This document shows positions 7,407 to 14,066 of a stretch of DNA of 35,719 bases, piece after piece. The position numbers and the translations under genes were made by a program. This DNA comes from Paenibacillus alkaliterrae (GTDB lineage: Bacteria > Bacillota > Bacilli > Paenibacillales > Paenibacillaceae). How positions within the stretch are numbered: the first letter of the stretch is position 1; each line of letters begins with the position of its first letter. The notes under the pieces were generated by a model, which worked only from the letters and a program-made list of their open reading frames with translations, was not told the DNA's origin and searched no databases. The DNA lies in contig NZ_JAKGAP010000067.1 in the NCBI RefSeq assembly GCF_021532375.1, forward strand, positions 1 through 35,719, read 5' to 3'.

Positions 7407-8816
7407 ATGAGCAGCTCACCTATCTTACTCAATGATGAACAAATGAGACGATTTATTACGGAAGGTTTTCTGATTTTAAACGCCGATTTCCCCGAGGCCT
7501 TTCACCGCGCCATGACAGATGAGCTCAGCCGTGTGTACGAGGAAGAAGGAAACCCGGGCAACAATTTGCTGCCGCGCATCCGCGAGATTCAGCAAGTGTT
7601 CGATCATCCCGTTATTACGGGCGCGTTAACAAGCGTTCTTGGTCCGGACTATATGCTGCATGCTCACCGCCATGGTCACTACAATGCTCAGCCCGTTGCC
7701 GGCGGTTGGCATAAGGACAGCTACTGGGGCTATTCGAAAATGCGCAACCATCATCCATGGTGGGCGATGGTCATGTATTTTCCGCAGGATACTCCGCTTG
7801 AGCTCGGACCGACAGGCGTCATGCCGGGCACGCAAAATTATGAAACACGCGCCTTCGTCCCCGACGAAACGCCCGGCGAAGCCTGCGCCAGCGGGAAGGC
7901 CGGCACGTTCGCGCTCATTCATTACGATATTTGGCACCGCTCTACGCCAAATGTGCTGGGCAATGCCCGCTACATGCTGAAATTTGAGTTTATGCGTACC
8001 GCCGCTCCCACCGCGCCATCCTGGAATAATCAGGCTGCGACTTGGACGGAGCCAGCCGGCCTCAAACTTCCGATTGCCCGTCATGAGACCATGTGGGAGG
8101 AAACGTGGAACTGGCTGTCAGGCAGCATCGGCAGCCTGGCCGACTCGGCGACTGCAGACGGAGACCAGGTCGAAGAACATGCGAAGGCATTAGAAGATAC
8201 ATTCGAGCCGAACGCGCTGAATGCGGCGTATGAATTAGCGAGGTATGGCGAGCGAGGAATCGAAGAGCTGTTGAAAGGACTCCATCATGACCGGGTGGAC
8301 GTATCGCGCTTATCCGCTTACGGCCTATCCGCTGCGGGTCCCGCGGCAATCGACGGATTGACTGAAGCCCTATTAAGCGAGCGCGAGGAAACCGTCAAAC
8401 ATGCGGCGTTTGCGCTTGGGGAGCTGCGTCACCTGGCCGAAAGCGCTCTTCCGGAGCTTGGCCGTCTCTTGTCTCACTCCTCCGCTTCGGTGCGAAGCAC
8501 GGTGGCTGAAGCCTTTGGCATGATTGGCGGTTCCAGCCAAGGAAGTGTCGATGAATTGATTCGATGCTTGCAGGATGAGGATACTCAGGTTCGTTTTACC
8601 GCTGGCCTTTCGTTATCCCGCTTAGGCTCCGCTGCGGCTTCGGCCGTTCCCGCTTTAGCGGACGCGCTTGAAGATGACAATCGCTACGTTCGGGCACATG
8701 CGCTCGAAGCGCTTCGTTACATCGGCACGGAAGAAGCCAAGGACATTTTGATCAAATCGTTGTTTAATGCCCGTTGGTGCACGACCACCACGAAGGCTAA
8801 CGCTTTTTATCCTTAA
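7407..8816 (+). CDS. Phytanoyl-CoA dioxygenase-like (Fe/2OG) protein fused to HEAT repeats
   Basis: The 469-residue product has two parts. Residues about 10-200 are a PhyH-type Fe(II)/2-oxoglutarate oxygenase: GWHKDSYWG gives H102 and D104, IHYDIWHRSTPN gives H177, and NARYMLKFEF (R188) is placed to bind 2-oxoglutarate. Residues about 265-460 are five or six HEAT/PBS-lyase-like repeats (for example VKHAAFALGEL, VRSTVAEAFGMIG, VRFTAGLSLSRLG, VRAHALEALRYIG). HEAT solenoids bind proteins, so the fusion suggests a protein partner or substrate. The start is clear: GGAGG 11 bases before ATG. No signal peptide is present. The gene is monocistronic with its own terminator at 8821-8852. The substrate is unknown. 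Confidence 0.85.
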   Translation: MSSSPILLNDEQMRRFITEGFLILNADFPEAFHRAMTDELSRVYEEEGNPGNNLLPRIREIQQVFDHPVITGALTSVLGPDYMLHAHRHGHYNAQPVAGGWHKDSYWGYSKMRNHHPWWAMVMYFPQDTPLELGPTGVMPGTQNYETRAFVPDETPGEACASGKAGTFALIHYDIWHRSTPNVLGNARYMLKFEFMRTAAPTAPSWNNQAATWTEPAGLKLPIARHETMWEETWNWLSGSIGSLADSATADGDQVEEHAKALEDTFEPNALNAAYELARYGERGIEELLKGLHHDRVDVSRLSAYGLSAAGPAAIDGLTEALLSEREETVKHAAFALGELRHLAESALPELGRLLSHSSASVRSTVAEAFGMIGGSSQGSVDELIRCLQDEDTQVRFTAGLSLSRLGSAAASAVPALADALEDDNRYVRAHALEALRYIGTEEAKDILIKSLFNARWCTTTTKANAFYP

Positions 8817-8820
8817 TGCA

Positions 8821-8852
8821 TAGAGGCTGTCCCACTTCGGGGATAGCCTCTA
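8821..8852. terminator. Bidirectional rho-independent terminator overlapping an AraC stop codon
   Basis: TAGAGGCTGTCCC (8821-8833) pairs with GGGGATAGCCTCTA (8839-8852) around a short loop and is followed by TTTTGTTG. It serves the PhyH-HEAT gene; its right arm contains the stop codon of the convergent AraC gene (8850-8852). Confidence 0.75.
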
Positions 8853-9677
8853 TTTTGTTGAAATTTCTCTATACTCGCTCGGCGACAGCGCCGTATATTC
8901 CTTGAACAGACGCGAGAAGTACGTCGCATCCATACCAAGCGACTCGGCGATGCCCGATATGCTGTTCGATGTAAACGAGAGAAGCTGTCTCGCTTTGTCC
9001 ATGCGTTTGCGATTGACATACTGGATGGGAGAAAGTCCAGTCGTATTTTTGAACATGCGTATGAAATAGTTGGGGTGAAAATGTACCAGCTGCGCCAGCA
9101 AATCCACTGTCATATTGTCGGATAGATGCTCCTCGATGTAAGCGAGTACGACATTCATCTTCTCGAACGAGCCCGATGCCGGCGTATGGATCCCCACCTG
9201 CTCGGATTGCTCCAGGAACAGGGCCAGGATTTCCAGAAAAGCAGCCTGCACATGCAGGTCTGCGGTCCACTCCTCACTCCTGTGATGATGGATGAGGCGC
9301 TCGAATTTACTTTTTAACGACTGATGGTCGCTCACTGATATAATAGTCGGCGTTTCAAGCACTTGAAATAGATTGAGATTATTCAGTTTCGCTGTAAAGT
9401 GGCACCAGTATTTGCCGTACGTGCTGGCGCCCACCGTTCCATAGGACTGAACGACATCGGCAGGCATCAGGCAGAGGTCGCCGGGCTTCGGGTAAAGCTT
9501 GCGATTGCCGACCTTAATATACCCTTCGCCCTCCTGGATATAATAAAGCTTGTTCACATCCGGCGTATAATCATCGTCATTCCACGTAACGGGCACTTTC
9601 GTATATTCAGCGATGGCGACATGCAACTGCAAACCTGTCAGATACGACCTCCAAAAGGTTTTCATACCAGCATCCAT
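8850..9677 (-). CDS. AraC-family transcriptional regulator
   Basis: The 275-residue product has an N-terminal cupin/AraC-ligand domain (about 25-110, including YYIQEGEGYIKVGNRKLYPKPGDLCLMPA) and a C-terminal double HTH (about 170-272: VDLLAQLVHFHPNYFIRMFKNTTGL and ISGIAESLGMDATYFSRLFKEY). The ATG is six bases after GGTGA and only two bases after the stop of the upstream chimeric UPF0303 ORF, so it appears co-transcribed with it. It is convergent with the PhyH-HEAT gene. Targets are unknown. Confidence 0.88.
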   Translation of the reverse strand: MDAGMKTFWRSYLTGLQLHVAIAEYTKVPVTWNDDDYTPDVNKLYYIQEGEGYIKVGNRKLYPKPGDLCLMPADVVQSYGTVGASTYGKYWCHFTAKLNNLNLFQVLETPTIISVSDHQSLKSKFERLIHHHRSEEWTADLHVQAAFLEILALFLEQSEQVGIHTPASGSFEKMNVVLAYIEEHLSDNMTVDLLAQLVHFHPNYFIRMFKNTTGLSPIQYVNRKRMDKARQLLSFTSNSISGIAESLGMDATYFSRLFKEYTALSPSEYREISTK

Positions 9678-9679
9678 CG

Positions 9680-10315
9680 TTATTCACCCGCCAAAATCCG
9701 GCGCAGCGCCGCTACAAGAAGATCATGGTCCTCTTGATTCGGAAGTCCGGATACCGTGACGGTTCCTACCTGCCCCTCATCATCGACAAAGAGCGGAAAC
9801 CCTCCTCCTGCTCCCACATAATCGGTGATTGGAAGCCCATGCTTCACCTCCAGCGTTGTCCCTTCACTTCGAAGCCTGCAGGCGACATGCCATGAGCTCG
9901 AGCCGAAACGATTCACGACATTGTTTTTGCGGCGAATCCAATCCTCGTTTTCGGGCGACGTTCCCTCCATGGCATGAAGAAACAGCCTGTGGCCTTCTCT
10001 GGTCACATCAACCGTAATTCGCTTGTCGTTCTTCCGGGTTTCATCCACGATCATTAAACCCAGCTTCAAGGCTGTCTCATTCGTGAACGACTTGAAACGA
10101 AGCTCTTGCTCTTCCCTCTCCATCCGCTCCAGAGCCTTATCCGATTGTGCCGTATCGATAAAATACCGGATAATTTGCGGGTTGATCAGCTGTAGACCAA
10201 TGGAGCCAATGAGAAGCGCCGCAAGTACCGTAAACGCCTTCCTCTGGGGTAGCAAATAGCGGCTTAGCATCGCATAATATTGACCTATGGAATGACTGCT
10301 CTTTGTCTTGCTCAT
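9680..10315 (-). CDS. Chimeric ORF: N-terminus of an ABC exporter fused in frame to a UPF0303/heme-degrading-domain protein
   Basis: The 211-residue product, from the ATG at 10315 with AAAGGGG six bases upstream, has two unrelated parts. Residues 1-60 (IGQYYAMLSRYLLPQRKAF, then a membrane segment and LQLINPQIIRYFIDTAQ) match the first cytoplasmic stretch and TM1 of ABC exporter half-transporters. Residues about 62-211 are a full UPF0303 domain (ELRFKSFTNETALKLGL, EGTSPENEDWIRRKNNVVNRFG, GTVTVSGLPNQEDH), related to GlcG/HbpS heme-binding proteins. The rest of the exporter (further TMs, Walker motifs) is absent. The join near 10130 looks like an in-frame deletion that would tether the UPF0303 domain to the membrane. 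Whether the product is made is unknown. Confidence 0.8.
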   Translation of the reverse strand: MSKTKSSHSIGQYYAMLSRYLLPQRKAFTVLAALLIGSIGLQLINPQIIRYFIDTAQSDKALERMEREEQELRFKSFTNETALKLGLMIVDETRKNDKRITVDVTREGHRLFLHAMEGTSPENEDWIRRKNNVVNRFGSSSWHVACRLRSEGTTLEVKHGLPITDYVGAGGGFPLFVDDEGQVGTVTVSGLPNQEDHDLLVAALRRILAGE

Positions 10316-10442
10316 ATAGAACCCCTTTCTGCCAATAACGGTAAGTAAAGCTACTCTATCCGAATCGGCTGGGGGCGTCAATCCATATTTTCCAGTCATC
10401 TCGTTCTCTCTGCATGGTAAATCCTCTTAGCTGTTAAGTTTC

Positions 10443-10451
10443 TGCTATAAT
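10443..10451 (+). promoter_or_regulatory. Extended -10 promoter of exonuclease III
   Basis: TGCTATAAT is an extended -10 element with a consensus TATAAT. No good -35 is seen. It lies 67 bases before the ATG at 10518. Confidence 0.55.
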
Positions 10452-10455
10452 TGAG

Positions 10456-10472
10456 GGTGCCGTTACGGCACC
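10456..10472. promoter_or_regulatory. Perfect palindrome at the exoA transcription start
   Basis: GGTGCCG-TTA-CGGCACC has 7-bp perfect arms and begins five bases after the -10 element, where transcription should start. It could be an operator or a short 5' mRNA hairpin; no T-tract follows. Confidence 0.4.
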
Positions 10473-10517
10473 TTCTGTAGAACGAAGCGAATTCAATCGG
10501 CAAGGAGATAAATGATC

Positions 10518-11282
10518 ATGAAGCTGGTATCGTGGAATGTTAACGGCCTTAGGGCTTGCGTCAACAAAGGATTTATTGATTATTTTAATGAAGCGGATGC
10601 AGATTTGTTTTGTATTCAAGAATCGAAGCTGCAGGAAGGGCAAATCTGCCTTGAAATAGGCGAGGAATATCATCAGTTTTGGAATTATGCCGTTAAGAAG
10701 GGTTATTCCGGTACCGCCGTTTATTCGCGGTTAAAGCCCATCACGGTACGATACGGAATCGAGGAGGATGAGGAGCCTGAAGGCAGAATCCTCACGCTGG
10801 AGTTTGAGACATTCTATCTCGTCAACGTCTATACGCCAAATGCGAAGCGCGATTTAACGAGGCTGGCGTACAGGCTGGAATGGGAGGATCGGTTCCGCAG
10901 TTATCTGCAGCAGTTGGACAAGCTGAAGCCTGTTATTGTTTGCGGGGATTTGAATGTGGCTCATCAAGAGATCGATCTCAAAAATCCGAAATCCAATATC
11001 GGCAACTCCGGCTTTACGCTTGAGGAACGCGGTAAAATGACAGAGCTGCTGGACGCCGGCTTTATCGATACATTCAGACATTTCTACCCGGACCGGACGG
11101 ATGCTTATTCCTGGTGGTCCTACATGCCAAAGATTAGAGAGCGGAACGTGGGTTGGAGAATCGACTACTTCCTCGTTTCCTCCAGACTAAGCGCCTCCTT
11201 GGCCGGCACTCATATTGACGCCCATGTGCTGGGCAGCGATCATTGTCCCGTTATTCTTGAGATTGCAGGTTTAAACGAGTAG
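10518..11282 (+). CDS. exoA: Exodeoxyribonuclease III (AP endonuclease, ExoA type)
   Basis: The 254-residue product is a complete exonuclease III/AP endonuclease that cleaves abasic sites in base-excision repair. Visible motifs are MKLVSWNVNGLRA (Asn), FCIQESKLQ (metal-binding Glu), VYTPNA, VCGDLNVAH (catalytic Asp and Asn), WRIDYFLVS and LGSDHCPV with the catalytic Asp-His. The ATG at 10518 is preferred, as AAGGAGAT lies eight bases upstream; an ATG at 10512 is too close. It has its own promoter and terminator and appears monocistronic. Confidence 0.96.
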   Translation: MKLVSWNVNGLRACVNKGFIDYFNEADADLFCIQESKLQEGQICLEIGEEYHQFWNYAVKKGYSGTAVYSRLKPITVRYGIEEDEEPEGRILTLEFETFYLVNVYTPNAKRDLTRLAYRLEWEDRFRSYLQQLDKLKPVIVCGDLNVAHQEIDLKNPKSNIGNSGFTLEERGKMTELLDAGFIDTFRHFYPDRTDAYSWWSYMPKIRERNVGWRIDYFLVSSRLSASLAGTHIDAHVLGSDHCPVILEIAGLNE

Positions 11283-11288
11283 CGAAAT

Positions 11289-11331
11289 GGCGGCAGCCTG
11301 GGACGGAAAAATATAGTCCTAGACTGCCGCC
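11289..11331 (+). terminator. Hairpin downstream of exoA
   Basis: GGCGGCAGCCTGGGAC (11289-11304) pairs with GTCCTAGACTGCCGCC (11316-11331) over 16 positions, two of them G-T, around an A-rich loop. The T-tract is poor, but the position eight bases after the stop fits a terminator. Confidence 0.6.
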
Positions 11332-11348
11332 GCCATTATTGCAGCATC

Positions 11349-11531
11349 TTACGTGTTAATGTCCATGCCTCCGTTTAAATTCGTAATGGTTGTCTTTATA
11401 ATTCCGTCATGAAAAATCTCAATCACATCTTGAGATTCCACCAAACTAATAGCGACTCTGGTGTCCGATACATCCCCTCTATAGCTGCTTTTAAAGGGAA
11501 TAAGCGCTCTAGTGTCCTTTAGCCTGCATTT
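11349..11531 (-). pseudogene. 60-codon orphan gene tail, unrecognised
   Basis: On the minus strand an open frame of 60 codons ends in TAA at 11349-11351. It reads like real protein, with pieces such as IPFKSSYRGDVSDTRVAISL and VIEIFHDGIIKTTITNLNGG, but has a stop immediately upstream (11532-11534) and no credible start codon or ribosome site. It therefore looks like the 3' end of a lost gene. I do not recognise the family. The rest of 11283-11652 holds the exoA hairpin and an inverted repeat at 11577-11597. Confidence 0.4.
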
Positions 11532-11576
11532 TTATGTGAGAGACTTACTGAATTAACCTGCTATTTAGCTGAACAG

Positions 11577-11597
11577 GCTGCCGAAATTATCGGCAGC
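11577..11597. terminator. Short hairpin, possible terminator
   Basis: GCTGCCGA and TCGGCAGC form a perfect 8-bp stem around AATTA, followed on the plus strand by TTGTTGTC. It lies between the orphan tail and the second APH-family kinase gene. The same 8-bp arms recur in the terminator at 13974-14010. Confidence 0.4.
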
Positions 11598-11652
11598 TTG
11601 TTGTCATCGCACTATCGTTCACTGTTTGTTCAGCGCATCCATCACTTGGATA

Positions 11653-12645
11653 CTATAGAAAATCGTCGATCAACGATAGTCCCTTGATGATCCGCATTCG
11701 ACTGTCTCGCAGAAAATCGCGGGTCCAATCGTCCGGTTGATGTAAATCCCAGCTCCGGTATATTCCGACGAATACAATAATTTCGCGAAGCCTAAGGAAG
11801 AGCGACAACTTCTCCTTCCAGCCGGCGGGCATCTGGCGGCCATCCTCTGTATAGCCTCGTACGAAATGCTCAATAAACATTTCGTACTGCACTTTCCGTT
11901 CGGACTTCGAATCTTCCCCGAATACGTAAAGCAAATAATAGAGTTGAATGGCAATATCCTCGGCAAACCAACTGTATTGGCATTCGTCGAAGTCGAAGAG
12001 CGTTATTTCACCGGTTTCATCGACCGTAAAATTGCCTACATTGATATCCCCGTGAATCAGACCGAAATTATCCGGGGTAACAGGCAGACTAGCCAAAAGT
12101 TCATTAAGTTCATCAAGGGCATGAAGGATTAATTCATGCTCTGGTGGTATATACTTTCTGGCTCGTAAGAGGTATTCGTTACGCTCCCACGTGTGTCTTC
12201 TGGCCAAAGGTTCGTAACGTTTCGCCAGTTCATGCAGTTGGCCGGTCGTGCGTCCGCATTGTTTATAAAGTAAAGGATTACCTAGGCATTCAGGGTATCC
12301 GATTTTACGGCCGGGAGCGTGTCTGAAGGAGGTCGCATAAAAATCGATTATCTTTCCTGGGACTCGTTCGATGTCTATGCCATGAACCGAAGGTATCGGC
12401 TCTGAGACTGACATACCATTCTCCGCCAGATAACGAATCCATTCTAATTCGGCTTCAAGTCCTTCCTGCATGCGAAGGGTGCTAGGTGTGAAACGGAGAA
12501 TATATTTGCATTCTTCGCGAGTGTAGGAATAGATAAAGTTTTGAAATCCTCCAATGAAGGACAGTTCCTCTTGGCTTACACCGAAACGCGCGGCACCTTC
12601 CATGGCGTGCTCGTCAAGGAACAATAATTTAATTTGTGGGTCCAT
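11653..12645 (-). CDS. APH-superfamily phosphotransferase (homoserine-kinase/CotS-like)
   Basis: The 330-residue product has the APH kinase fold: an N-lobe with YILRFTPST, then FGLIHGDINVGNFTVDE (catalytic Asp and following Asn) and ITLFDFDECQYSWFAEDIA (Mg-binding Asp). A helical C-terminus follows, typical of the APH/homoserine-kinase-II/CotS group that phosphorylates small hydroxyl substrates. I chose the ATG at 12645 because AAGGAGA lies five bases upstream; the open frame extends 30 codons further without a ribosome site. The substrate is unknown. It appears to be transcribed alone. Confidence 0.87.
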   Translation of the reverse strand: MDPQIKLLFLDEHAMEGAARFGVSQEELSFIGGFQNFIYSYTREECKYILRFTPSTLRMQEGLEAELEWIRYLAENGMSVSEPIPSVHGIDIERVPGKIIDFYATSFRHAPGRKIGYPECLGNPLLYKQCGRTTGQLHELAKRYEPLARRHTWERNEYLLRARKYIPPEHELILHALDELNELLASLPVTPDNFGLIHGDINVGNFTVDETGEITLFDFDECQYSWFAEDIAIQLYYLLYVFGEDSKSERKVQYEMFIEHFVRGYTEDGRQMPAGWKEKLSLFLRLREIIVFVGIYRSWDLHQPDDWTRDFLRDSRMRIIKGLSLIDDFL

Positions 12646-12788
12646 GGGTTCTCCTTGGATTATTGTGTTAAAGTTGTCAGTTAGCGTAATGCCTTGTGAT
12701 ACGGTTCTCCGCGCTGTCTGACGAAAAATGGCCACCCCTCATGGATTGCCATTCTCCTTTCATAAGTGTAAATACAACTCTCATTGAT

Positions 12789-12998
12789 TCAGGTTCTCTC
12801 GACCTTATATTTGTTTGCAACAAGCGTAAAGCTTCCAGGAAGGAAATGATTCCCATCACTTCACGGTTCTTCAGCCAGTTGATCGATCACTAACCCGGGG
12901 GCAGCTACTGCGCTTACAATCTCTCCCAAGTTCCAGTACCGCAGTAAACAGTCAGGGAAATTCTCTTGTTCGCTCAATGCAAACATGCTTTTATAAGC
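12789..12998 (-). pseudogene. Decayed 3' end of a class I SAM-dependent methyltransferase
   Basis: In one minus-strand frame the sequence reads MFALSEQENFPDCLLRYW, then NLGEIVSAVAAPGLVIDQL and AEEP, an internal TGA (12861-12863), then SDGNHFLPGSFTLVANKY and a final stop at 12789-12791. WNLGEIV..V..AGLVI.QL.EEP and FLPGSFTLVA are the usual closing elements of Methyltransf_11/25-type enzymes. The catalytic SAM-binding half is missing and one in-frame stop is present, so it is a relic. It fills most of the 394-base gap between the kinase gene and hepT; nothing else is supported there. Confidence 0.55.
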
Positions 12999-13039
12999 AA
13001 CAGCCGCAGCCCTCGTTATCCGTCCCTCGGTTGATCATT

Positions 13040-13453
13040 TTAGCTTGCCATATAAGTCTGTACTCGTTTGGCAAACAGAATGAAATCACTCAGATGCTTA
13101 TCAATAATCGCTTTTACAATTTCGATTTGTATCGCTTGGTAATCATGAACGGCAATATTGCGGAAGCCTACCATCGCCTTCAAGCTTTGATTTAGGCTGT
13201 CATCGATGACGCCATTCTGATGTAAGTATGTAAAGGCGTCACGACTGTTCTGCGGGATTCCGAACTTCTTCGCTGCAACGATGTGCATAGCCAAATCAAT
13301 AGAAGCCTCGCAAGCTCTTTGTAAATTCAAAATAATAGAATCTTGTTTTGTGAAATTGAGTAAGTTCTCTTCATTATTGGCATATTCCTCATGTATTCTT
13401 CGAATGCACCGCTCAATCGTATCGGTTTTGTTCAGAATAATTTCACTTGCCAT
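13040..13453 (-). CDS. hepT: HepT-type HEPN ribonuclease toxin
   Basis: The 137-residue all-helical DUF86/HEPN protein carries RNIAVHDY (R98, H103, Y105), the RX4HXY active-site motif of HepT tRNA-targeting ribonucleases. In characterised pairs the tyrosine is AMPylated by the partner MntA. The ATG follows GGAGGG nine bases upstream and overlaps the end of mntA by 11 bp. The order is antitoxin first, toxin second, as in known type VII pairs. All motif residues are intact, so the toxin should be functional. Confidence 0.92.
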   Translation of the reverse strand: MASEIILNKTDTIERCIRRIHEEYANNEENLLNFTKQDSIILNLQRACEASIDLAMHIVAAKKFGIPQNSRDAFTYLHQNGVIDDSLNQSLKAMVGFRNIAVHDYQAIQIEIVKAIIDKHLSDFILFAKRVQTYMAS

Positions 13454-13865
13454 TGTTCAACCCTCCTGGATATCCCTTATTTTCTAATATTTCATGACGT
13501 TCATCGTTTAGGTACGCATATTCTTTCAAGGCTTGCATGAAGGCATATTGTCGTTCGAGCGGCTCGTTATCGTACAAGAGAACGCCTCCGCCGATGATTT
13601 GAGATTTAAAAACTGAACTGGCTTTCCGAAAATCGATCAAATCAACTTCACGGTGAAGCAGCTCCGCCAGACGTTGGGCCGCCATAAAGAGGTCATAGGA
13701 TGAAAAACTGTTCTTTGATAGGAATGCGATATCCGCATCGCTATCTTGACGGAGCGAGTTCTTGGCAGCTGACCCGAATAAAATGATGGCATAAGCCTGC
13801 AGCTCATCCATTAAAAAACGGACAATTTCTGTCTTGTGCTCATCGCTTAAACCGTTGCTTACCAT
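13443..13865 (-). CDS. mntA: MntA-type nucleotidyltransferase antitoxin
   Basis: The 140-residue protein has the minimal nucleotidyltransferase motif GSAAKNSLRQDSDADIAFL (G31-S32, D43-x-D45), then EVDLIDF for the third acidic residue. Family knowledge: MntA transfers AMP groups from ATP to the tyrosine of HepT and so neutralises it. The C-terminal 30 residues extend past the core fold. The ATG follows AGGAGAA. A promoter lies upstream at 13906-13934. Confidence 0.92.
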   Translation of the reverse strand: MVSNGLSDEHKTEIVRFLMDELQAYAIILFGSAAKNSLRQDSDADIAFLSKNSFSSYDLFMAAQRLAELLHREVDLIDFRKASSVFKSQIIGGGVLLYDNEPLERQYAFMQALKEYAYLNDERHEILENKGYPGGLNNGK

Positions 13866-13905
13866 GCATTCATTCTCCTCTCATATAGATCTAAAAAAGT
13901 ACCTT

Positions 13906-13934
13906 ATTATATCATGGCAGCTTGTGTATAAGAA
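13906..13934 (-). promoter_or_regulatory. Putative promoter of mntA-hepT
   Basis: On the minus strand a perfect TATAAT (13911-13906) is followed 40 bases later by the mntA ATG. The matching -35 hexamer TTCTTA (13934-13929), at 17-bp spacing, is weak. Confidence 0.45.
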
Positions 13935-13973
13935 ATGTGAATATGCCTCACGAATCCCGTTTGTGCCAATGGA

Positions 13974-14010
13974 ACAAAAAAACAGCTGCCGAGTAGCGAA
14001 TGTCGGCAGC
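13974..14010 (-). terminator. Rho-independent terminator of the PL11 lyase gene
   Basis: On the minus strand GCTGCCGA (14010-14003) pairs with TCGGCAGC (13992-13985) around a 10-base loop and runs into TGTTTTTTTG. It lies 57 bases after the lyase stop. Confidence 0.8.
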
Positions 14011-14066
14011 CTGCTGTATTGTAATTAAGTTCTCATCTCTCGTTTCTGGAGATAGAATAGTTATAT

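Noticed and set aside
13000..13045. Tiny minus-strand ORF ending GCGCCL directly after hepT
   Set aside because: It has 15 codons, no ribosome site, and overlaps the methyltransferase relic in another frame.
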